From Mesorhizobium sp. YM1C-6-2 (GTDB lineage Bacteria; Pseudomonadota; Alphaproteobacteria; Rhizobiales; Rhizobiaceae): a stretch of DNA of 59,315 nucleotides. The notes below the pieces were generated by a model. That model made no database searches and was not told where the DNA came from. It saw only the letters and a list, made by a program, of their open reading frames with translations. This document shows, piece after piece, positions 7,757 through 16,366 of the stretch (position 1 is the stretch's first letter; every line of letters starts with the position of its first letter). Where the stretch lies: the NCBI RefSeq assembly GCF_003666685.1, contig NZ_RCIZ01000052.1, positions 1 through 59,315 of the forward strand, read 5' to 3'. The position numbers and the translations under genes are program-made.

Positions 7757-8040
7757 CCGGCGACCACGTCGGCCGAGAGCCGCAGCTCGCGCATCGGTCG
7801 TACCCGGGCGGTCGTCTCGGCATAGGTCGGATGCGCCTTGTAGGCGGCGAGCGCCGCCTCGTCGGGGAACTCCGCATAGACCACCACGTCCACCTCGTCC
7901 GACAACGGGTCGACCTTGGTGTTCAGGGACACTTCGAACAGCGTGGAATTCGGGATCGAGCCGAGCGCCTCGAGCCCGACGCGCATGGCCTCGACGTTTT
8001 CGCCCCGCTTGGCGCTGAAGAACACGATGTGCCTGATCAA
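7753..8040 (-). CDS. Dabb (stress-responsive A/B barrel) domain protein
   Basis: The product is 95 aa. IRHIVFFSAKRGENVEAM, then LFEVSLNTK, VYAEFPDEAALAAYKAHPTY and RPMRELR match the ferredoxin-like Dabb fold, which usually dimerises. Some relatives are small enzymes or stress-induced proteins; no substrate can be deduced. The start is a TTG at 8040, supported by GGAGG six bases upstream. Its stop codon lies in the repeat element shared with the convergent methyltransferase gene. Confidence 0.85.
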   Translation of the reverse strand: MIRHIVFFSAKRGENVEAMRVGLEALGSIPNSTLFEVSLNTKVDPLSDEVDVVVYAEFPDEAALAAYKAHPTYAETTARVRPMRELRLSADVVAG

Positions 8041-8209
8041 GATACGCCTCCGGATGAGCCCGACCAGGCAAGGATGCCGCGTCGGGCGAACGCTCGCGTA
8101 GGGTCTTTTGGTTCGGCTCTTAGCTTAGGTCAACCGTGACGAATCCACGCGCCGGCATCGCGCAAACGGAAAACCCGTTTCCCGCCCGGAAGGCGACGAG
8201 CCCACTGAT

Positions 8210-8338
8210 CTATGCGCCGACCATGGCGGTCAACCGCTTCAGTTCCATGACCGTGTAGCTGATGTAGCGACCCTCATTATAGCCGACGTCCCAGATCAGG
8301 AACCCGGCCACGATGCAAATGCCAATGACGTAACGCAT
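8210..8338 (-). CDS. 42-aa single-membrane-helix small protein
   Basis: An ATG at 8338 opens MRYVIGICIVAGFLIWDVGY, then NEGRYISYTV and a short amphipathic tail ending MVGA at the TAG at 8210. The first 18 residues form one hydrophobic helix followed by an acidic/aromatic loop. I recall very similar 40-45 aa proteins annotated as hypothetical in Mesorhizobium, but this cannot be verified here. It reads away from the following drug-exporter gene on the same strand. Function is unknown, probably inner membrane. Confidence 0.55.
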   Translation of the reverse strand: MRYVIGICIVAGFLIWDVGYNEGRYISYTVMELKRLTAMVGA

Positions 8339-8431
8339 GGCTTGCTCCCCAACACCTGGGGAATCATCCGCTTTTTTGCATCGTCAGGCAACGTGTCATC
8401 GCCCGATGCCCGACTGGGGCCGGTGCGGAAG

Positions 8432-9913
8432 CTATTCGGGGACGCTCACAGTCTCGGACGCATAGCCGCGAAGCGTCTTTTCGGGCATCAGCCAGAGCAT
8501 CGCAAAGCCGAGCAGCGTGGTCGCGGCGCAGGCCAGGAAAATCATCGAGAAGGGCTCGGTCGTCGCGGTATGTGCGCCGACGCGCATCCCCTCACCACCG
8601 AGCGGCAGCCCGTAGCCCAGCGCCACCGCGCCCAGCATGGCGACGCCAAGCGCGCTTCCAAGCGAACGCAGGAAGGTCAGCACGCCGGTCGCGACCCCGA
8701 GATGCGCCTGGTCGACCGCATTCTGCACCGAGACGGTGCACACCGGAAAGGTTGCGCCCGCGCCCAGGCCGATGCAGATCGTCAGCACCTGGACCATGAG
8801 CAGCGAGGCATCCGCAGCCACCAGCGCGAACGCCACGAGACAGGCAGCGCTGAACAGCGCCCCCGCCATGGCGATCCTCTTGTAGTGGACGAAACGCGGG
8901 ATCGTCTTGCCGCTCACCGTCGCGCCAAGCACCGTGCCGAGCAAAAGCCCAAGCATCGCGATGCCGGACTGGCTGGCATTTAGGCCGAGTACCGACTGCA
9001 GATAGACCGGCAGGTAGACCGTTAGCCCGACATTTGCCGCCTGCAGCGCGAACATCGAAAGCGTGCCGGCGCGCACGATCCGATCGCCGAGCACTTCGAG
9101 CGAGATCAGCGGCTCGGTGGCCCGCATCAGCCTCAGCGCAAAGGCGCTCCAGAATACCGCCGATGCGCCGACCAGCCCGAGTATTTCGAGCGAAACCCAC
9201 GGATAGGTGCTGCCGCCCCAGTTCAGCGCCAGCAGCAGCAGCGCTGTCGCCGCGATGAGCAGCAGCGCGCCGAGCGCGTCGATGCTGTGCCGCCTTGGCG
9301 CGACCGGCAGTTTCTTCAGCGGATTGTTGATGATCGCCATGGCGATCAGGCCGAGCGGGATGTTGATCCAGAAGATCAGCGACCAATGCAGGTGCTCGGC
9401 AAAGGTGCCGCCGAGCAGCGGCCCGGCGATGCTGGCGACGGCCCAGGTGCCGGAGATCCAGGCCGCATAGCGCGCACGTTCACGCGGCGGCACCAGATCG
9501 CCGATCACCGTCTGCGTCAGCGCGAACAGTCCGCCGCCGCCTATGCCCTGGATCGCCCGTCCGACGATCAGGGTCAGCATGTTCGGCGCCAGCGCGCTGA
9601 CCAGCGACCCCGCCAGGAAGATCAGCACGGCCGCATGGATCGTCGGCCGGCGGCCATATACGTCGGAGATTTTTCCGTAGAGCGGCGCCAACGCCGTCGC
9701 GGTCAGCAGATAGCCGGTGACGATCCAGGGCAGATACTCGGCATGGCCCAGCGCCCCGGCGATCGTCGGCATGGCCGGCGCGACGATCGTCTGGTCGAGC
9801 GCGGCGAGCAGCATCGAAAGCAGCACGCCGCCGATGATCACGTTCTTTTCGCTATCGGATAGCGGCGGGCCCTTGAAGCCCTTCACGCCTTCCTGTCTGA
9901 CGGCCTTGTCCAT
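8432..9913 (-). CDS. DHA2-family (EmrB/QacA-type) drug:H+ antiporter
   Basis: The product is about 493 aa from the ATG at 9913 (MDKAVRQEGVKGF), which has GGTGGA upstream. A cytoplasmic N-tail is followed by LLAALDQTIVAPAMPTI (the DHA2 motif D1 with conserved Asp), GKISDVYGRRPT (motif A) and AGPLLGGTFAEHLHW (motif C), with 14 predicted membrane helices. Such proteins export lipophilic drugs or dyes in exchange for protons. No EmrA-type adaptor or TetR regulator is adjacent, so the substrate is unknown. An earlier in-frame ATG at 9979 would add residues unlike the family. Confidence 0.9.
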   Translation of the reverse strand: MDKAVRQEGVKGFKGPPLSDSEKNVIIGGVLLSMLLAALDQTIVAPAMPTIAGALGHAEYLPWIVTGYLLTATALAPLYGKISDVYGRRPTIHAAVLIFLAGSLVSALAPNMLTLIVGRAIQGIGGGGLFALTQTVIGDLVPPRERARYAAWISGTWAVASIAGPLLGGTFAEHLHWSLIFWINIPLGLIAMAIINNPLKKLPVAPRRHSIDALGALLLIAATALLLLALNWGGSTYPWVSLEILGLVGASAVFWSAFALRLMRATEPLISLEVLGDRIVRAGTLSMFALQAANVGLTVYLPVYLQSVLGLNASQSGIAMLGLLLGTVLGATVSGKTIPRFVHYKRIAMAGALFSAACLVAFALVAADASLLMVQVLTICIGLGAGATFPVCTVSVQNAVDQAHLGVATGVLTFLRSLGSALGVAMLGAVALGYGLPLGGEGMRVGAHTATTEPFSMIFLACAATTLLGFAMLWLMPEKTLRGYASETVSVPE

Positions 9914-10146
9914 CGATCCACCCGCGCTTGAGGGCACCATCTCCCGAGGCAGAACCAGCATCGGCATGCGCGATGGCAATGCCGATCTCGGAGCTTCGGG
10001 GTGGCTGTGGACCTCGCCGGAAGGCGGGGCTTCGGATCCCGTGGCAACGGGATCGCCGGACTACCAACCGGCGCGCGTTTCCAGAAACAGCGCGGCGGGG
10101 CTTAACAGACCCGGTCCTGAGTGTCGAGGCAAAGCCGGAATCTGGA

Positions 10147-12138
10147 CTAAAGAGTGATCCGGTACTTTGCGAACCCTTCCGCGCCCTCGCCGGCGGGCTC
10201 GATCTTCACCGCCTTGACCTCGGCGATGTGGTCCTTCGCCTTCGGGCCGGTCTCAAAAATGACGCTTGTCCCTTCCATCGGCACGAAGCTCCAGTTGGAA
10301 TCGGCGGACGGGTTGATCGTCCCCTGCTCGACGATGTAGCGCACGATCACGTCGCGGTTGGTGTCCGGGGCCTCGAAGATCACCTTGGAGGCGTTGATCT
10401 CAGGGAAATTGCCGCCGCCGCCGGCGCGGTAATTGTTCGAGGCGACGACGAACCTCTGCGCCAGATCGATCGGCTTGCCGTCGAACGCCAGCTCGACGAT
10501 GCGGTTCGAAGCGGCGTTCAGCACCTCGCCCTTCGACCCGTATTTCGGCGGCTGCGACAGGTCGATCCTGTAGGTCACGCCGTCGATCACGTCGAAATTG
10601 TAGGACGGGAAGTCGAGGTTGATCAGCGGCTGGTCCGCCTTGCCCTTCTCGATCTGGTTGAAGATGCCGGTCGACATCTCCAGCCACTCCTTGACCTGGG
10701 CGCCGGTCACCGCCACCGCCTGCACCGTGTTGGGATAGAGGTAGAGGTCGGCGACGTTCTTGATCGCCACGTCGCCCGCCGGAACGTCTGTGTAGTAGTC
10801 CGGCCCGCCGCGCCCGCCGGCCTTGAAGGGCGCCGCCGCCGAAAGCACCGGCAGATCCTTGTGCTCGGTGTCCTTCAGCATGTCCTTGATGTACCAGGTC
10901 TGCGCCTGGGAAACGATCTGCACCGACGGATCGTCGGCCACCAGCGCGAAATAGGAATAGAGCGGCGCCGACGTCTTTCCCACCGGCGTGCGCACATAGG
11001 CGAGCGTCGCCTCGTGCTCGGTCTTGGCCGCGTCCTCGACCTCGGCCTTGCTCTCGACGAGCGCTTGCGTCTTGCCGTCGGCGCGCTTGGAGATCGGACG
11101 CGCCTCGGCTGTCGAGCCGACCACCTTCCAGGCATTGCCGTCGCGCTCCAGCATCAGATCGATCAGGCCGAGATGCGAACCCCAGAAGCCGCCCATGACG
11201 CCGGGCTTGCCGTTGACGAGGCCCTTCGCTCCATCGAGGCCCGGCATGTCCTTCCCGTCCTTCTCCTGGAATTTCGGCCCGGGGAAATCGAGATGGCTGT
11301 GTCCCGTCACGATCGCGTCGATGCTGTCGACGCCCGCCAGCAGGACCGATGCGTTCTCCAGGTTCTCGGCATACTCCATCGGCCCCATGCCCGAATGCGA
11401 CAGCGCGATGATGATCTCGGCGCCCTCTTCCTTCATCTGCGGCACCCACGCCTCGCCGGCCTTGACGATGTCGCGCGTCATCGCCTTGCCGGTCAGGTGG
11501 CGCGAATCCCAGGTCATGATCTGCGGTGGCACGAAGCCGATGAGGCCGATGCGGATCGGGTGCTCGGCGCCAGTCCCGTCCTTGATCGTCCTGTCGAGGA
11601 TGACGTAGGGCTTCAGGAACAGCTCGTCCTTGGTCGGGTCGCCGGCGAGTTGGCCCTTGGTCAGGTTGGCGCAGACGAACGGGAAATTCGAGCCGGCAAG
11701 CACGTTGAACATGAAGTCGAGCCCGTAGTTGAACTCGTGGTTGCCGAGCGTCGAGCAGTCGTAGCCCAGCGTGTTCATCGCCTTGATGACCGGGTGGACG
11801 TCGCCTTCCTTCATGCCACGCTGATAGGCGATGTAGTCGCCCATCGGGTTGCCCTGCAGGAAATCACCATTGTCGACCAGGATCGAGTTGGTTGCCTCGG
11901 CGCGGATCTGGTCGATGATCGTGGCGGTGCGCGCCAGCCCCATCGTGTCATTGGGCTTGTCCGCATAGTAGTCGTAGGGGAACACGTGGACGTGCAGGTC
12001 CGTGGTCTCCATGATCCGGAGGTGCGCCTGGTTGGCCTGTGCGCGCGCCGAGAACGGATGCAGGATCGCGATGGCGCCAGCGGCCGTCGAGCTTGCGAGG
12101 AACGAGCGGCGCGACATCGGGTGAAGCATCTCCGGCAT
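10147..12138 (-). CDS. cpdB: Periplasmic 2',3'-cyclic-nucleotide 2'-phosphodiesterase/3'-nucleotidase
   Basis: The product is 663 aa (E. coli CpdB is about 650). A twin-arginine signal ([10 protein letters not shown]) precedes the calcineurin-like phosphoesterase domain with [29 protein letters not shown] and [12 protein letters not shown], the metal-binding motifs. The C-terminal 5'-nucleotidase domain holds [15 protein letters not shown] and [12 protein letters not shown]. It hydrolyses 2',3'-cyclic nucleotides and 3'-nucleotides to let the cell scavenge extracellular nucleotides and phosphate. GAGGAGAAAACC precedes the ATG. It is a single gene. Confidence 0.93.
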   Translation of the reverse strand: MPEMLHPMSRRSFLASSTAAGAIAILHPFSARAQANQAHLRIMETTDLHVHVFPYDYYADKPNDTMGLARTATIIDQIRAEATNSILVDNGDFLQGNPMGDYIAYQRGMKEGDVHPVIKAMNTLGYDCSTLGNHEFNYGLDFMFNVLAGSNFPFVCANLTKGQLAGDPTKDELFLKPYVILDRTIKDGTGAEHPIRIGLIGFVPPQIMTWDSRHLTGKAMTRDIVKAGEAWVPQMKEEGAEIIIALSHSGMGPMEYAENLENASVLLAGVDSIDAIVTGHSHLDFPGPKFQEKDGKDMPGLDGAKGLVNGKPGVMGGFWGSHLGLIDLMLERDGNAWKVVGSTAEARPISKRADGKTQALVESKAEVEDAAKTEHEATLAYVRTPVGKTSAPLYSYFALVADDPSVQIVSQAQTWYIKDMLKDTEHKDLPVLSAAAPFKAGGRGGPDYYTDVPAGDVAIKNVADLYLYPNTVQAVAVTGAQVKEWLEMSTGIFNQIEKGKADQPLINLDFPSYNFDVIDGVTYRIDLSQPPKYGSKGEVLNAASNRIVELAFDGKPIDLAQRFVVASNNYRAGGGGNFPEINASKVIFEAPDTNRDVIVRYIVEQGTINPSADSNWSFVPMEGTSVIFETGPKAKDHIAEVKAVKIEPAGEGAEGFAKYRITL

Positions 12139-12241
12139 GGTTTTCTCCTCGTGGAACGCGGATGCGAAAGACGGCCCGACGGCGAGTGTCGCGCTGAAAT
12201 TTCTCCAAGTCCAGCAGCCGGAAATGACACCGGCGTGATCG

Positions 12242-13537
12242 TTAGCCGGCTGACGGAGCCCCCTTGCGATCGGACGCCTCGTCCTCGTCTCCCTGGGTGA
12301 TCAGCCGCGCGCTTCGCTGTCCGGAGAAGTAGATCCACAGCCAGCTCAGTGACACCGCCAGCCGGTTCCTCAAGCCGATCAGGAAATAGATGTGCGCGAA
12401 GCCCCAGATCCACCAGGCGATCCAGCCGGTCAGCTTGATCCAGCCGAAGTCGATCGCCGCGGCGCGCTTGCCGATCGTGGCGAGGTCACCGTCGTGCTTG
12501 TAGCGAAACGGGCGTGGCGCATCGTTGCCGGCAAGCCGCGCCCGGATGGTCGCCGCGACATGCCTGCCCTGCTGCTTGGCGGCCGGCGCGATGCCTGGAA
12601 CGAGACGCCCCTCCTGCCACTCGACATGCGCGGTGTCGCCGATGGCGAAAATGTCGGGATGGCCCGGCACGGTGAGGTCCGGCTCCACGATCAGCCGCCC
12701 GACGCGATCGGCCGGGACGCCCAGCCATTCGGCCGCCGGCGAGGCGGCGACGCCTGCCGCCCAGATGATCGCGCCGGCCGGCAATGTTTCGCCGCCGAAC
12801 GTTACGCCATCGGCGGTGCATTCGGTCACCGCGCGGCCAAGCTCGACGGTGACGCCCAGCCGCTCCAGCGCCTTCCCGGCATAGGCCGACAATTCCGGCT
12901 TGAAGCCGGCAAGGATGCGCTCGCCCGCTTCGATCAGGACGACGCGGGCCGTGCCCGGATCGATGTTGCGGAATTCGCCGGAAAGCGTGTCGTGCGCCAG
13001 TTCGGCGATCGTGCCGGCGAGTTCGACGCCGGTCGGCCCGCCCCCGATGATCACGAAGGTCATCAGCGCACGGCGCTTCTCCGGATCGGTCTCGCGCTCC
13101 GCCCTTTCGAAGGCGAGCAGGATGCGTCGGCGGATCGTGGTGGCGTCTTCCAGCGTCTTCAGGCCGGGCGCGAAAGGCTCCCATTCATCATGACCGAAAT
13201 AGGCGTGCCGCGCGCCCGTCGCCAGCACCAGCGTATCGTAGGGAACCGAGCCGCCGTCCTCGAGCAGCACGCGCTTGCCTTCCGTGTCGAGCCCGACAAC
13301 CGTGCCGAGCAGCATCGTCACGTCCTTGCGCTTGCGCAGCAGGTGCCTGACCGGCCAGGCGATCTCCGATGTCGCCAGCGACGTGGTCGCCACCTGGTAG
13401 AGCAGCGGCTGGAAGAGGTGGTGGTTGCGCCTGTCGATGACGGTCACGTGCACGCCGGCGCGGGAAAGCGCTCGCGTGCATTCAAGCCCTCCGAAGCCTG
13501 CCCCGATGACGACGACTTGGTGAGCGGCTTTGTTCAT
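12242..13537 (-). CDS. ndh: Type II NADH dehydrogenase (NDH-2)
   Basis: The product is 431 aa. The FAD-binding dinucleotide fold [17 protein letters not shown] is at the N-terminus, [16 protein letters not shown] is the NDH-2 signature, the NADH-binding fold is [15 protein letters not shown], and [12 protein letters not shown] is the second FAD motif. The C-terminal amphipathic region ([20 protein letters not shown]) anchors it to the membrane. It transfers electrons from NADH to quinone without proton pumping. The ATG at 13537 has GAGG upstream. It is divergent from the 5-formyl-THF cyclo-ligase gene. Confidence 0.9.
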   Translation of the reverse strand: MNKAAHQVVVIGAGFGGLECTRALSRAGVHVTVIDRRNHHLFQPLLYQVATTSLATSEIAWPVRHLLRKRKDVTMLLGTVVGLDTEGKRVLLEDGGSVPYDTLVLATGARHAYFGHDEWEPFAPGLKTLEDATTIRRRILLAFERAERETDPEKRRALMTFVIIGGGPTGVELAGTIAELAHDTLSGEFRNIDPGTARVVLIEAGERILAGFKPELSAYAGKALERLGVTVELGRAVTECTADGVTFGGETLPAGAIIWAAGVAASPAAEWLGVPADRVGRLIVEPDLTVPGHPDIFAIGDTAHVEWQEGRLVPGIAPAAKQQGRHVAATIRARLAGNDAPRPFRYKHDGDLATIGKRAAAIDFGWIKLTGWIAWWIWGFAHIYFLIGLRNRLAVSLSWLWIYFSGQRSARLITQGDEDEASDRKGAPSAG

Positions 13538-13723
13538 CGGCGTGCCTCATCTCGGCGGCTGTGCCCCGGCCCGATGATGGGGTGCGACCGGCAGTGAGAC
13601 AAGGGGCCGGCATTGCCGACGCCTTGGCACAACGAGCCCTGGTTGGGTATTCGATGTCGCGAATGCGCAAACCGCAACTCTGCGGCGGGCATAATTTGCC
13701 TCGGCCGAATGCGAGGGAAGACG

Positions 13724-14302
13724 ATGCATGACGATCACAACGGCGCGATGACCTGGCCCGATATCGCGCGCTGGCGCAAGGCCGAGCGCGAGCGGCTGAT
13801 CCAGGCCCGGCTGGCGATCCCCGCCGACGAGCGTTCCACCATGTCCGCCGAAATCGCCACGCAACTCGACGCCATCGTCGGAGACGTGTCCGGCCGCATC
13901 GTCAGCCTCTACTGGCCGTTCCGTGGCGAACCGGATCTGCGTCCCTGGATGGCTCCCCTCGTCGCGCGCGGCGGTACGCCTGCCCTGCCCCTCGTTGTCG
14001 AGAAGGCGCACCCGCTGGTCTTCCGCGCCTACCGGCCCAGCGACCGCCTGGAAAAAGGCGTCTGGAATATCCCGATCCCTGCCGAGGGCGATCCCGTCAT
14101 CCCCGACATCGTCATCGCGCCGCTGGTCGGTGTCGATCCCGGGAACTATCGCCTGGGTTACGGCGGCGGCTTCTTCGATCGCACGCTGGCCTCGCTGCCG
14201 GCCAAGCCGCTGGTCATCGGCGTCGGCTACGAGATGCAGCGCATCCCGACCATCCACGCGCAGCCGCACGACATCCCCATGGACCGCATCGTTACCGTCT
14301 GA
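13724..14302 (+). CDS. 5-formyltetrahydrofolate cyclo-ligase
   Basis: The product is 192 aa. The segment KAERERLIQARLAIP at the N-terminus, SLYWPFRGEPDLRPW in the middle and the ATP-binding RLGYGGGFFDRTL near the C-terminus are diagnostic. It converts 5-formyl-THF to 5,10-methenyl-THF using ATP, returning stored folate to the one-carbon pool. The ATG at 13724 is preceded by GAGGGAAG. Its stop is two bases from the stop of the convergent Lrp-type regulator. Confidence 0.92.
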   Translation: MHDDHNGAMTWPDIARWRKAERERLIQARLAIPADERSTMSAEIATQLDAIVGDVSGRIVSLYWPFRGEPDLRPWMAPLVARGGTPALPLVVEKAHPLVFRAYRPSDRLEKGVWNIPIPAEGDPVIPDIVIAPLVGVDPGNYRLGYGGGFFDRTLASLPAKPLVIGVGYEMQRIPTIHAQPHDIPMDRIVTV

Positions 14303-14303
14303 C

Positions 14304-14771
14304 TCAAGCCAGTTCCGGCTTCATTCCCATCGCCGTCCGGTCGACGATCTCGCGCAGCGCGAAGGATGAATTGATCTTCGTCACATGCGGCATCGCCGTC
14401 AGCCACTCCTTGTGGATGCGCTCGTAGTCCTGCAGGTCCTTCGCAGCGATGCGCAATATGTAGTCGTATTCGCCCGACATCAGGTGGCACGACAATATGT
14501 TGGGGCAGCGTTTCACCGCCGCCTCGAACTCGGACAGCGTCTTCTCGAACTGGCCCGACAGCGAGATGTGGACGATCGCCGTCATCTGGTGCCCTAGCGC
14601 TGCATTCGACAGCCGGGCATGGTAGCCACGGATGACGCCGGATTTCTCGAGATTGTCGAGCCGGCGCGAGCAGGCCGATTGCGACAGCCCGACCTTCTCG
14701 GCAAGCGATGCATTCGGCATGCGCCCATCCTTCTGCAGCGCTTCCAGAATAGCGATATCGATCCTATCCAT
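14304..14771 (-). CDS. Lrp/AsnC-family regulator, probably of alanine dehydrogenase
   Basis: The product is 155 aa from MDRIDIAILEALQKDGR, the canonical start of Lrp proteins. The HTH covers about residues 18-45 (ASLAEKVGLSQSACSRRLDN). The C-terminal RAM domain (VHISLSGQFEKTLSEFEAAV, then ILSCHLMSGEYDYILRI) binds amino acids. It is divergent from ald, and in many alphaproteobacteria such a gene (aldR/lrpA type) controls ald in response to alanine. The intergenic DNA carries two TTCGAA palindromes 11 bp apart that could be its operator. A longer start at 14816 would overlap these sites and is less likely. Confidence 0.9.
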   Translation of the reverse strand: MDRIDIAILEALQKDGRMPNASLAEKVGLSQSACSRRLDNLEKSGVIRGYHARLSNAALGHQMTAIVHISLSGQFEKTLSEFEAAVKRCPNILSCHLMSGEYDYILRIAAKDLQDYERIHKEWLTAMPHVTKINSSFALREIVDRTAMGMKPELA

Positions 14772-14779
14772 CGCCAAAG

Positions 14780-14796
14780 TTCGAATTTCCTTCGAA
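14780..14796. promoter_or_regulatory. Candidate Lrp operator: two TTCGAA palindromes
   Basis: TTCGAA at 14780-14785 and again at 14791-14796, start to start 11 bp (about one helical turn), lie between the divergent regulator and ald. Lrp-family proteins bind phased, partly palindromic AT-containing sites as octamers. The assignment is inferred from position and symmetry. Confidence 0.45.
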
Positions 14797-14937
14797 TGAT
14801 TGTTGATTTGGCGCAACGATTAACGTCTCTAGCGCGTGGAGGCAACGCCATTTCGCAAACACGTTCGGCGCTATTTCTGGTCTAATGACTACATAAGGGG
14901 AACATGGCCCGCAAAGGGCCGCACAGGGAGATCACAC

Positions 14938-16053
14938 ATGCGCGTCGGCTGCCCGAAGGAAATCAAGAACCACGAATATCGAGTCGGCCTCACCCCCGGC
15001 GCCGTCCGCGAATATGTCGCCCACGGTCACGAGGTTCTGGTCGAAACAGGTGCGGGTGCAGGCATCGGCGCCGACGACAACGCCTACCGCTCCGCCGGGG
15101 CTGCGATCGCCAGAACGGCCGAGGACGTGTTCGCCAGGTCCGACATGATCGTCAAGGTCAAGGAGCCCCAGCCCAACGAATGGGTCCAGTTGCGCCCCGG
15201 CCAGATACTCTACACCTACCTCCACCTCGCGCCCGATCCGGATCAGACGAAGGGCCTGCTCGATTCCGGCGTGACCGCCATCGCCTATGAAACCGTTACC
15301 GACGACCGCGGCGGGCTCCCCCTCCTGGCACCGATGTCGGAGGTCGCCGGCCGCCTGTCGATCCAGGCCGGCGCCACCGCGCTGCAGAAGGCGAATGGCG
15401 GCCGCGGCGTGCTGCTCGGCGGCGTGCCGGGCGTGCTGCCGGGCAAGGTCGCCGTCATCGGCGGCGGCGTGGTCGGCCTGCATGCGGCCAAGATGGCGGC
15501 GGGACTGGGCGCCGACGTCTCCATCATCGACCGCTCGATCCCGCGCCTGCGCCAGCTCGACGACATCTTCAACGGCCGTGTCCACACCCGTTATTCGAGC
15601 ATCGAGGCGCTCGAGGAGGAATGCTTCTCGGCTGACATCGTCGTCGGCGCAGTGCTTATCCCCGGCGCTGCCGCACCCAAGCTCGTCACCCGCGAAATGC
15701 TGTCCGGCATGAAGAAGGGGGCCGTTCTCGTCGACGTCGCCATCGATCAGGGCGGCTGCTTCGAGACCTCGCATGCTACCACGCATGCCGATCCGACCTA
15801 CGAGATCGACGGCATCATCCATTATTGCGTCGCCAACATGCCGGGCGCGGTCCCCGTCACCTCGGCGCATGCGCTGAACAACGCCACGCTGCACTACGGC
15901 CTGCAACTGGCCGACAAGGGCATCCAGGCCATCCTCGACGACCCGCATCTCAGGAACGGCCTCAACGTCCACAAGGGCCGCGTCACCAACCGCGCCGTCG
16001 CCGAGGCGCTCGGCTACGAGATGGCCGAACCGAAATCCGCGCTGGCGGCCTGA
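14938..16053 (+). CDS. ald: Alanine dehydrogenase
   Basis: The product is 371 aa, the usual length. MRVGCPKEIKNHEYRVGLTP is the family N-terminus, with catalytic Lys75 in IVKVKEP and His96 in YTYLHLAPD, and the NAD-binding fold VAVIGGGVVGLHAAKMA. It interconverts L-alanine and pyruvate plus ammonia with NAD+, assimilating or releasing ammonium; in rhizobia it is linked to alanine catabolism. The ATG at 14938 is preceded by AGGGAG; an upstream extension to 14836 lacks family similarity. A strong terminator follows at 16074. Confidence 0.95.
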   Translation: MRVGCPKEIKNHEYRVGLTPGAVREYVAHGHEVLVETGAGAGIGADDNAYRSAGAAIARTAEDVFARSDMIVKVKEPQPNEWVQLRPGQILYTYLHLAPDPDQTKGLLDSGVTAIAYETVTDDRGGLPLLAPMSEVAGRLSIQAGATALQKANGGRGVLLGGVPGVLPGKVAVIGGGVVGLHAAKMAAGLGADVSIIDRSIPRLRQLDDIFNGRVHTRYSSIEALEEECFSADIVVGAVLIPGAAAPKLVTREMLSGMKKGAVLVDVAIDQGGCFETSHATTHADPTYEIDGIIHYCVANMPGAVPVTSAHALNNATLHYGLQLADKGIQAILDDPHLRNGLNVHKGRVTNRAVAEALGYEMAEPKSALAA

Positions 16054-16073
16054 ATACACCGCCAAAAACACGG

Positions 16074-16100
16074 ACGCCCGCCTGACTCGGCGGGCGTTTT
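16074..16100 (+). terminator. Intrinsic terminator after ald
   Basis: ACGCCCGCC (16074-16082), a six-base loop and GGCGGGCGT (16089-16097) followed by TTTT form a perfect 9-bp GC-rich hairpin with a U-tract, 20 bases after the ald stop. Confidence 0.88.
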
Positions 16101-16201
16101 GATTCGTTGAGACAGGTTGCAGGATTGCACGCCTTTCGTCCGACATCCGGCGCGCGGAAATACGCTCGGCAAAGATCGGACTGCGCTTTTGGTTAAAAAT
16201 T

Positions 16202-16236
16202 TAATTATTTCTCTAAATATTTGAAATAATTATACT
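16202..16236. promoter_or_regulatory. AT-rich inverted repeat and -10-like element upstream of the outer-membrane gene
   Basis: TAATTATTTC (16202-16211) and GAAATAATTA (16223-16232) are perfect 10-bp arms around an 11-base spacer, in otherwise GC-rich DNA. TATACT at 16231-16236 overlaps the right arm and could be a -10 box. No good -35 is visible. A regulator bound to the repeat would block or activate this promoter. Confidence 0.5.
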
Positions 16237-16366
16237 TTCACGGCATTTATGGTCACCGGCACACTGGGCGGCGCCGAAAGGGTGGCACTGTTACATGATT
16301 GCTACAGCCTCCTCCCGCAAACTTGCCCTAAGGGAGTACCCATTCATTACATAACGGGTGGGTACC

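Noticed and set aside
9928-12300. Plus-strand open frame of 790 codons
   Set aside because: It lies antisense to the cpdB gene, which has a Tat signal and all metallophosphoesterase motifs; the plus frame has no recognisable domain.
13538-13723. Possible 6S RNA upstream of the 5-formyl-THF cyclo-ligase gene
   Set aside because: The 6S RNA gene precedes this cyclo-ligase gene in many bacteria, but I could not trace the closed double stem with its central bubble, and the gap is only 186 bases between divergent genes.
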